From assembly GCA_015061765.1 (NCBI GenBank), contig SUVZ01000232.1, positions 1-6,276 of the forward strand: a stretch of 6,276 nt of DNA. Reading direction: 5' to 3'. The position numbers and the translations under genes are program-made. The DNA comes from Lentisphaerota bacterium (GTDB lineage Bacteria > Verrucomicrobiota > Kiritimatiellia > RFP12 > UBA1067). Positions 1-5,914 of this stretch are shown here, piece after piece (within the stretch, counting starts at the first letter, position 1; each line of letters starts with the position of its first letter). Under the pieces are notes generated by a model, which saw only the letters and a list, made by a program, of their open reading frames with translations, had not been told where the DNA came from and made no database searches.

Positions 1-1227
1 GAGGCCGTGCGCAATCGCCACTGGCTGAAGGACTACGCCGTGCCGAAGACGCTTGACCGTTGGCCGGAGGACGGAATGCTCGCGACGGAATACGGTCCCT
101 CCTTCCGACTTGGCCCGAAGGAGGGGCACAACGCCGCGTTCGTCTCGTTCTACGAGCAGTTCCCGGAGTCGATTGAGATTCCTCTTTCCGGCAGGGCACG
201 CAAGATTGCGCTAATCTCGGCGATCGTAACGAATCCCAACGTAGCGTGGATGGAGGCGGCGAGGATAGCGGTGGAATACGCCGACGGCACGGAGGCGACT
301 CTGTCGCTCGTCCCGCCGGACAACTGCGACGACTGGCTTTCGTACAGCCACGGCCACCACTCGTATCTTGACATGAAGAGGGACTGCCGCCCCTACGCCG
401 TAAAGGGATGCGCTGTGATGTTCGGGGAAATCGCGCACGGAAACGTCCATGCGCTCGACCTCGATCCGTCCAAGCAGTTGAAGTGCGTCCGTTTCGCCTG
501 TCGCGGCACGGAGACGTTCGCTGGACTTCTCTGCATGACATTGTACCGGAACGTGCAAGACGGCGGTACGGACCGCACGCAGGTGGAGGCTGCCGACATC
601 GCGAAGGACTGTCCCGTCTCTGCGAATGTGCGCGGACACGAGAACACCGAGTGGTCGCGGGCGTACGCCTATCATCTGACAGATACGAAGAAGTCCCTGC
701 CGCGAGTTCTTCTGGTGGGCGATTCGATCTGCCGTGCCTACGAGGGGGAGGTGCGGCGGCTCCTCGACGGGAAGATGAACGTGAGCTACTGGGTCTCGTC
801 GTATTGCGTGACGAGCCCGAACTACATGAAGTTCCTGTCGCTGTATCTCGACGAGGTAAAGTACGACGTGATCCATTTCAACAACGGGCTTCATTCGCTC
901 GGGACGGATACGCCGCGATGGGAGAAGGCGTTCGAGTCCACCTTGCGGCTCATCCGCGAGAAACAGCCCTCGGCGAAGATCGTATGGTGTACGATTACGC
1001 CGATGCAAGATGAGGAAGGAACGGCGAAAGTGAAGGAATTGAACACCGCCGGCGCCAAGGTCGTGGAGAAGGTCGGTGGAATTCACACAAACGACTTGTT
1101 TACGCTTCTGGATCTGCTTGACCGCAGGACGAACTGGCGAGATGCGTACCACCATACTTCTAAAGTGTACAAAATGGAAGCGAAGAAAGTCGCTGATGCG
1201 GTTCTTGCTGCAAACAGGCAGAGATAG
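1..1227 (+). CDS. SGNH/GDSL-family hydrolase, probable carbohydrate esterase (5' partial)
   Basis: The frame is open from the first base. The first in-window start is a GTG at 7, but no signal peptide or ribosome site is visible, so the true start probably lies upstream. Numbering from that GTG, residues about 1-225 look like an all-beta N-terminal module. Residues about 230-406 form a compact SGNH hydrolase domain: block I is V-G-D-S-I (nucleophile S240), block III is H-F-N-N-G-L-H (N292/N293), and block V is D-A-Y-H (D379 and H382 as the acid/base pair). The triad therefore looks intact. The usual block II glycine is not obvious in the S-S-Y-C-V-T-S stretch. A beta-sandwich followed by an SGNH domain resembles the CE2-type acetyl esterase layout, but the family is not assigned. 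The stop lies 2 nt before a GH43 gene, which suggests removal of ester groups from a hemicellulose (inference). Other possible substrates are sialate or rhamnogalacturonan acetyl groups. Confidence 0.85.
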   Translation, partial: EAVRNRHWLKDYAVPKTLDRWPEDGMLATEYGPSFRLGPKEGHNAAFVSFYEQFPESIEIPLSGRARKIALISAIVTNPNVAWMEAARIAVEYADGTEATLSLVPPDNCDDWLSYSHGHHSYLDMKRDCRPYAVKGCAVMFGEIAHGNVHALDLDPSKQLKCVRFACRGTETFAGLLCMTLYRNVQDGGTDRTQVEAADIAKDCPVSANVRGHENTEWSRAYAYHLTDTKKSLPRVLLVGDSICRAYEGEVRRLLDGKMNVSYWVSSYCVTSPNYMKFLSLYLDEVKYDVIHFNNGLHSLGTDTPRWEKAFESTLRLIREKQPSAKIVWCTITPMQDEEGTAKVKELNTAGAKVVEKVGGIHTNDLFTLLDLLDRRTNWRDAYHHTSKVYKMEAKKVADAVLAANRQR

Positions 1228-1229
1228 GA
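1226..1229 (+). promoter_or_regulatory. Weak Shine-Dalgarno for the GH43 gene, overlapping the upstream stop
   Basis: AGGA overlaps the TAG stop of the SGNH gene. It lies directly against the ATG at 1230 but 6 nt before the in-frame ATG at 1236, so spacing favours 1236 as the start. Such overlap is consistent with translational coupling. Confidence 0.35.
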
Positions 1230-2804
1230 ATGACAATGACGGTTATCATAACAATGACACGACAACTGTTGCTCATGATCATTGGCGCGGCGGCGATTGC
1301 CGGCGCGTGGCTTCCGGCTGTGGCGGGTGCCGATGCCTGGCCGAAGGCTATCTTCCCGGGCGAATACCCCGATCCGTCGATAATACGCGACGGTAGGGAT
1401 TTCTACTTGACGTACTCGAGTTTGTATTCGCGTCCCGGCCTCATTATATGGCATTCGCGTGACTTGATCAACTGGAATCCTGTCGCTTCTGCGGCGAAGA
1501 ACATGCCTGGCGCGATATGGGCACCGGAGATTGCGAAGATCGGCGACGGGTATTCAATCTACTTTCCTCAGAACGACAACATCCGCAACGGCAAGGGCTG
1601 GTCGATTTACAGGGTGACCGCCCCGTCCATGACAGGGCCGTGGAGCGAACCAGCAGTTGTCGCCAAGAATGTGGGCATCGATCCGGGCATTGCCGTGGAT
1701 GACGACGGGACGCCGATTCTTTGGTTGCACCATGGCAAGGCGGCGCGGATTTCGCTCGATGGCGCAACGACCGTAGAGCCGGTAAAAGGCGGTCATTACC
1801 AAGGCTGGAAATATCCAGCGTGCTGGCGCCCCGGCACAAAGAACACGTCCATGGAAAGCCCCAAGCTGTTCAAGCGCGGCGGATGGTGGTATCTCGTCTC
1901 GGCGCAGGGCGGCACGGGCGGCCCTTGGTCGGCGCACCACGCCTGCGTCGCACGTTCCAAGACACCACTCGGTCCGTGGGAGAATTCGCCATACAATCCG
2001 CTCATACACACGTGGTCGGAAAAGGAAGAATGGCACTGCACGGGACACGCTACGCTTTTCGACGATGCGCAGGGCGGATGGTGGGCGGTCTACCATGGCT
2101 ATCGCAACGGATTTCGCACACTCGGACGCTCCATCCTTCTTGCGCCCATCGCATGGACGGACGACGGGTGGCCTGTTCTCGACAGGAGCGGACGCGAATC
2201 TTTGCCTCAGGATGGGACTGCCTTTGTCGGCGGCAATTACGATGACGATTTCAAAGGCGACACGCTGTCGCTACATTGGCTGACGTTCGACGAAAGAAGC
2301 TGCGGCAAGGCGTCGGTTGGCGGAGGAGCGCTCCGCATTTCCGCCACTGGCGGCGATGCGTTCTCTGGCACGGTTCTCCTCTTCAAGCCGTCCGTGAAGA
2401 GCTACGCTGCGGCGGTCGTGGCGGAGCCGGGCGTGGGGACTCAGGCGGGGCTGGTGCTTTTCTACGACCGCAAGAATCTTGTCGGCGCTACGACGGACGG
2501 GCGAGACTTCTTCGTCTGCTATCCGGACGGTTTTGTCCGGCGCGAGCCAAATACGCTGGGCAAAAGCGTCTGTTTCCGCATCGTGAACGATTCCAACAGC
2601 CTCTCGCTCTACGCATCCGGCAAAAATGGCAAGATAATCAAGCTGATGGACAATGTGGACGTCTCCGCGATGTATCCCGGCGGCGGACGCTGCAAGGATT
2701 TTCTCTCCCTCCAGATTGGTCTTGTCACCGCAGGAGAGGGGAGCGCCGTATTTCGTTCGTTCCGCTACAGAGTGCAGAACGCCGACAATTGCAAAGTAAA
2801 ATGA
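1230..2804 (+). CDS. Secreted glycoside hydrolase family 43 enzyme with C-terminal beta-sandwich (beta-xylosidase/arabinofuranosidase-like)
   Basis: This predicted exo-acting glycosidase would act on xylan or arabinan side chains in the periplasm or outside the cell. Residues 1-34 form a Sec signal peptide with likely cleavage near A-V-A-G-A. Three in-frame ATGs (1230, 1236, 1254) are possible starts; all keep the hydrophobic core, and 1254 gives the tightest signal peptide. Numbering from 1230, the GH43 catalytic residues are all present: base D48 in Y-P-D-P-S, pKa modulator D151 in I-D-P-G, and acid E209 in M-E-S-P-K. Also typical are W-H-S-R-D-L-I-N-W, I-W-A-P-E-I, H273 in T-G-H-A-T and a closing G-R-S-I-L-L ... 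D-G-W-P-V-L. Residues about 335-518 (starting Y-D-D-D-F) match the concanavalin-like C-terminal domain of GH43 xylosidases (GH43_C2 type). Full length for a two-domain member. The subfamily, and so the exact sugar, cannot be given by eye. Confidence 0.93.
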   Translation: MTMTVIITMTRQLLLMIIGAAAIAGAWLPAVAGADAWPKAIFPGEYPDPSIIRDGRDFYLTYSSLYSRPGLIIWHSRDLINWNPVASAAKNMPGAIWAPEIAKIGDGYSIYFPQNDNIRNGKGWSIYRVTAPSMTGPWSEPAVVAKNVGIDPGIAVDDDGTPILWLHHGKAARISLDGATTVEPVKGGHYQGWKYPACWRPGTKNTSMESPKLFKRGGWWYLVSAQGGTGGPWSAHHACVARSKTPLGPWENSPYNPLIHTWSEKEEWHCTGHATLFDDAQGGWWAVYHGYRNGFRTLGRSILLAPIAWTDDGWPVLDRSGRESLPQDGTAFVGGNYDDDFKGDTLSLHWLTFDERSCGKASVGGGALRISATGGDAFSGTVLLFKPSVKSYAAAVVAEPGVGTQAGLVLFYDRKNLVGATTDGRDFFVCYPDGFVRREPNTLGKSVCFRIVNDSNSLSLYASGKNGKIIKLMDNVDVSAMYPGGGRCKDFLSLQIGLVTAGEGSAVFRSFRYRVQNADNCKVK

Positions 2805-2807
2805 CTC

Positions 2808-2817
2808 AAATCGATTT
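2808..2817 (+). repeat. Perfect 10-bp palindrome in the gap before the repeat-protein gene
   Basis: AAATCGATTT is its own reverse complement and lies in the 38-nt gap between the GH43 stop and the ATG at 2843. Its right part, ATCGATTT, recurs at 4581-4588 in the next intergenic gap. It could be a small operator or chance; TCGATTTA also occurs inside the GH43 gene near 1602. Confidence 0.25.
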
Positions 2818-2826
2818 AACCATTAC

Positions 2827-2834
2827 AGGAAAGG
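2827..2834 (+). promoter_or_regulatory. Ribosome binding site deciding the start of the repeat protein
   Basis: AGGAAAGG ends 8 nt before the ATG at 2843. It is a good purine-rich Shine-Dalgarno at normal spacing. It supports 2843 over the in-frame ATG at 2801, which overlaps the GH43 stop as ATGA. Confidence 0.6.
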
Positions 2835-2842
2835 CCAGAAAA

Positions 2843-4564
2843 ATGAAGAAACAGACAATTGCTCGGTCCGCGAGGACGTTGAATGCCGTAGCGGCAATTC
2901 TAACGGCAACGTTTGCCAGTACGGCGATGGCTGCCAACTTCTGGTGGACAGGTAAGGACAGCCGTAATTACGGAACTGCACGCAACTGGGCATCGAATAA
3001 TACCGGCACGTCCGTCGCTGCATCCATCCCTGGCAGCAGCGACGCCGTCCGCTTCATGGCCATGAACGGCACCACATCGGTGTTCAGTGACCGCTTCAAG
3101 AACGACGGCTATATCGTGGAGTTTGATAACGCCTATACGATTGGCTATCAACTCTTCTTCAACACCAGCGGTGCGAAAGTGACATTCAAGGGAACTGCCG
3201 GGAATGCGGCTTTCACATACTCGCGCGGCGACTACAACAAAAATGCGGTGGCGGGAATCGGCGACGTGACGGACTCTACACTTCGCATCGAGGACATAAC
3301 ATACACGCATTCCTACACGAACCTTGTGCTCGGCTGGACTGCTGCGCACAAGGGCGGTCTTGAAATCGCCAGTGGTGCAAAAGTCGTTGTGCCGATGACC
3401 GCGAAATTCCACGACGGCATCCGCATCAAGCGTGGATATATCACAGTGGACGGAGGCGAAATCAATGCTCCGAACAGCATTATTCAAGTCGCCAGGTACG
3501 ATGCGAATGACAAGACAGCCAACTCCTCAGTTGTTGGTGCGTTCACGAATCTGAACGGCACGGTGACGTGCAAACAGTTTATCGTAGGCGCAGCAGACAC
3601 TACAAACAACCGGGACAACTATGCGGAGTTCTACCAAAACGGCGGGACGCTCGCTGCGTCGGGCAACATCGTGGTTGCGCAAGGCAACAGAACGAGGACT
3701 TCCGGTAAATTCATCATGGACGGGGGCAAGGTGACGACAGCTGCAACGCTTTATGTGGGTGACACAGGGTTGAACTGCGCGACTGGAACTGCGCACCTTG
3801 TCATCAACAATGGCGAAATAGGTTGCAAAGCGATGCATATCGGCAAGCAGTCGCAGGGTGTCGTGGATATCTACGGCGGGACTATCATCTGCACGAACGA
3901 GTGCATGCTTTCCAACAAAACAACATACAATGCAACCCAGGCAGTCTACATCGAGAGCGATGCGGAGATGACGCCGACCCTGAATCTGCTCGGCGGCGTT
4001 CTACAGTCGCCCAAGATGTACAGCGCATCCACCAACTCGTATGCGACAGTGTTCTTTAACGGTGGGACGCTGCGCGAAGGTGCGAATAATGCGAATCTTA
4101 TCGAAAACTCCGCGCGCCTGCATGTGAAGGTCGGAGCGAAGGGCGGCACCATTGACACAAACGGCTATACTGCAAAACTACACAAGACGCTTGAATCTGG
4201 CGTTGACGCAGGAACGGACGGCGGTATGACATTTACGGGCGGCGGAACGCTCGCTCTCCAATCCACGGCGTCACTCGCCTACACAGGCGACACGAAAGTC
4301 TCTTCCGACACTACGCTCAGCGTAACCGACAAGAGCAAGGTGGATCTCGACAAGTTCATCTGTCTGGTCAATTCCAAGCCAGAGGAAAACGGCCACGCAA
4401 TCTTGACGACGACTGGTAGCGACGTGTTCACGGCAGCCGATCTCGCGAAGATTCGCCTTGTCGATGGCATGCATTCGGCAGCGTCTGTCCGGCTCAAGCT
4501 TTCAGCCGACAACAAGTCCATACTGTGCAAACGCCGCATGGGAATGATAATCAGTTTCCATTGA
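2843..4564 (+). CDS. Secreted beta-solenoid (autotransporter-passenger-like) repeat protein, putative surface adhesin/scaffold
   Basis: The gene encodes 573 residues from the ATG at 2843, chosen for its ribosome site and signal peptide (M-K-K start, basic n-region, hydrophobic core, cleavage after A-M-A at residue 30). The mature N-terminus has F-W-W-T-G ... A-R-N-W ... P-G-S-S-D-A-V-R-F, a pattern I associate with beta-strand-repeat surface proteins. From residue about 197 onward, turn motifs of the form (N/D)-G-G-(T/E/K/V) recur with the second Gly at about 205, 239, 268, 295, 324, 346, 385, 408, 435 and 467, each followed by short beta-prone strands. This is consistent with a right-handed beta-solenoid. 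Residues 462-494 resemble the PATR autotransporter-associated repeat (G-G-T-L-A-L ... Y-T-G-D-T-K-V ... T-T-L-S-V). No autotransporter barrel, PEP-CTERM tail or catalytic motif is seen. The tail is basic then hydrophobic (C-K-R-R-M-G-M-I-I-S-F-H). Asn/Thr-rich and visibly lower in GC than its neighbours. Function unknown; adhesion or glycan binding is inference. Confidence 0.8.
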   Translation: MKKQTIARSARTLNAVAAILTATFASTAMAANFWWTGKDSRNYGTARNWASNNTGTSVAASIPGSSDAVRFMAMNGTTSVFSDRFKNDGYIVEFDNAYTIGYQLFFNTSGAKVTFKGTAGNAAFTYSRGDYNKNAVAGIGDVTDSTLRIEDITYTHSYTNLVLGWTAAHKGGLEIASGAKVVVPMTAKFHDGIRIKRGYITVDGGEINAPNSIIQVARYDANDKTANSSVVGAFTNLNGTVTCKQFIVGAADTTNNRDNYAEFYQNGGTLAASGNIVVAQGNRTRTSGKFIMDGGKVTTAATLYVGDTGLNCATGTAHLVINNGEIGCKAMHIGKQSQGVVDIYGGTIICTNECMLSNKTTYNATQAVYIESDAEMTPTLNLLGGVLQSPKMYSASTNSYATVFFNGGTLREGANNANLIENSARLHVKVGAKGGTIDTNGYTAKLHKTLESGVDAGTDGGMTFTGGGTLALQSTASLAYTGDTKVSSDTTLSVTDKSKVDLDKFICLVNSKPEENGHAILTTTGSDVFTAADLAKIRLVDGMHSAASVRLKLSADNKSILCKRRMGMIISFH

Positions 4565-4593
4565 TGAACGTAAGGCTTGTATCGATTTCCGAA

Positions 4594-4606
4594 TGATTGC
4601 AAATCA
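4594..4606 (+). repeat. Short inverted repeat in the 63-nt gap before the phosphoesterase gene
   Basis: TGATT and AATCA are exact inverted arms around GCA. The gap 4565-4627 otherwise shows no convincing promoter boxes, no strong ribosome site and no GC-rich hairpin with a T run. The arms are too short and AT-rich for a terminator; an operator half-site pair is possible but unproven. Confidence 0.2.
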
Positions 4607-4627
4607 CATCAACTGTGCGCCATTGAA

Positions 4628-5914
4628 ATGAAAACGAGCGGCATTACAAGACGGGGATTTCTGATTGACGGCGCGACGGCGTTTGCGGCTGCGGGCATGC
4701 CGCGTTTCGTCGCGGCGTCGGACGCGACAGGCGCGTCCCTTCCGCTCATCGGCTCAGCGCCGGTGCTGATGAATCCGGCGGAGCGGACGATGGATGTGGT
4801 GTTCGCCGTGAACGGCGATGCGAGCGGATGGGTGGAGATTTCGAAGTCGCCGGACATGGAGAGATCCGTCCGCGTCTATTCTGGCGAGGGGCCCGTGATG
4901 CGCGTGAACGGCAAGTTCGCGGTCGTTCGCATAAAGGGGATTCGCCCTGCGACGCGCTACTGGTATCGCATCGGGGCGGACAGGATAGAGCTTGAACGCG
5001 ACTACAAACCGTGGAATCGCGGCAGCGAGATCGGCGGTCGAATATACTCGTTCGAGACGCTGGGCGCGGAATCGGGAGGCTCGTTCTGCGTCATGCAGGA
5101 TACGCATTCAGTGCATGATATTGTCGATCAGGTGTTCGCGAAGATTGCCGCGCTGAAGCCGTCGGCAATCGTATGGAACGGCGACGCGCGCAACTTCTAC
5201 CGTACTGTGGACGATGCCGTCGGGACGTTCCTAAAGCCGCACCCGAACCATCCGGCATACGCCGCCGAGACGCCGATCATGTTCCTGAACGGAAACCACG
5301 ATTATCGTGGGCGCTTCGCCCTGCACCTTGAAGACCTTGTGCCTTTCCGCGATGCGGCTGAGCGCAGGATGCAGTATATGGCTCTTGGCCGCAACTTCGT
5401 GCAGCGGCTCGGCGATGTCGCTCTCATCGGGCTCGACACAGGGGAGGACAAGCAGGATGCAAATCCGAGAATGGGCGGGATATTCCGCATGACGAAATAC
5501 CGCAAACTTCAAACAAGCTGGCTTGCCGAGGCGATCGAGACGCCGACAGTCAAAACGGCGAAGTTCAAAGTCGCGTTCTGCCATATTCCGCTATTCGACC
5601 CGAATCCTAAGGCGAATCCCGGCGACGTTCTGCCGGATGACGACGATCCTCGCTACAAGCATCCGTGGGCAGCGTGGCAGAGGACGTGCGCAAACATGTG
5701 GGGGCCGTTATTCGCGAAAGCTGGAGTGCAGCTTGTTTGCACGGGTCACCAGCACCGCTACCGCTACGACGCGCCCTCGGCGGAACGCCCATGGACGCAT
5801 ATTGTCGGAGGCCAGCGGGATGTCATCGAAGGGCGAGTCGATGGCGGGCGGCTCGTTGTGAAAGTCCACGACTGCGAAAACGGGCGGATTGTGTTTGACA
5901 AGGAGTTTGAATGA
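4628..5914 (+). CDS. Tat-exported calcineurin-like metallophosphoesterase with N-terminal FnIII-like domain
   Basis: The gene encodes 428 residues from the ATG at 4628. A twin-arginine signal T-R-R-G-F-L (residues 7-12) precedes an alanine-rich stretch, with likely cleavage near residue 30. Export after folding fits a two-metal enzyme. Residues about 45-145 form a beta-sandwich resembling the FnIII-like N-domain of purple acid phosphatases (ending I-R-P-A-T-R-Y-W-Y-R). The catalytic core carries the full metal-site set: D158-T-H160, N-G-D186, G-N-H224-D225, H319 in C-H-I-P, and G-H374-Q-H376. Reaction: hydrolysis of a phosphomono- or diester; the substrate cannot be read. The frame extends upstream to a TTG at 4577, but that start would bury the Tat signal 17 residues in, so 4628 is preferred even though no clear ribosome site precedes it. 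Its stop overlaps the next start by 4 nt, so the two are probably translationally coupled. Purple acid phosphatase, phosphodiesterase or nucleotidase are the alternatives. Confidence 0.9.
   Translation: MKTSGITRRGFLIDGATAFAAAGMPRFVAASDATGASLPLIGSAPVLMNPAERTMDVVFAVNGDASGWVEISKSPDMERSVRVYSGEGPVMRVNGKFAVVRIKGIRPATRYWYRIGADRIELERDYKPWNRGSEIGGRIYSFETLGAESGGSFCVMQDTHSVHDIVDQVFAKIAALKPSAIVWNGDARNFYRTVDDAVGTFLKPHPNHPAYAAETPIMFLNGNHDYRGRFALHLEDLVPFRDAAERRMQYMALGRNFVQRLGDVALIGLDTGEDKQDANPRMGGIFRMTKYRKLQTSWLAEAIETPTVKTAKFKVAFCHIPLFDPNPKANPGDVLPDDDDPRYKHPWAAWQRTCANMWGPLFAKAGVQLVCTGHQHRYRYDAPSAERPWTHIVGGQRDVIEGRVDGGRLVVKVHDCENGRIVFDKEFE
5900..5905 (+). promoter_or_regulatory. Strong Shine-Dalgarno for the last gene, inside the phosphoesterase 3' end
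   Basis: AAGGAG ends 5 nt before the ATG at 5911 and 11 nt before the in-frame ATG at 5917. It fixes the start at 5911 and fits coupling with the overlapping upstream stop. Confidence 0.7.

Noticed and set aside
408..1013. 201-codon + strand frame inside the SGNH gene
   Set aside because: It is an alternate frame of a confident gene, with Arg-rich shadow composition and no ribosome site.
211..1236. 341-codon open frame on the minus strand
   Set aside because: It lies wholly antisense to the SGNH gene, whose catalytic motifs are clear. The translation is rich in Arg, His and Val with no recognisable domain, as expected for a shadow frame in GC-rich coding DNA.
2276..2800. Upstream in-frame extension of the repeat-protein frame across the GH43 3' end
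   Set aside because: The translation is Arg-rich and domain-free, and it overlaps the well-supported GH43 C-terminal domain. A ribosome site and signal peptide mark the true start at 2843.
4564..4596. Ten-codon ATG frame overlapping the repeat-protein stop
   Set aside because: It is too short to support as a gene, and no leader-peptide features (runs of one codon, attenuator hairpins) are visible.
4577..4627. TTG start extending the phosphoesterase by 17 residues
   Set aside because: It would put non-signal residues before the Tat motif, and no properly spaced Shine-Dalgarno precedes it.
4480..4627. PEP-CTERM tail or intrinsic terminator after the repeat protein
   Set aside because: There is no P-E-P motif with a TM helix and Arg cluster, and no GC-rich hairpin followed by a T run.
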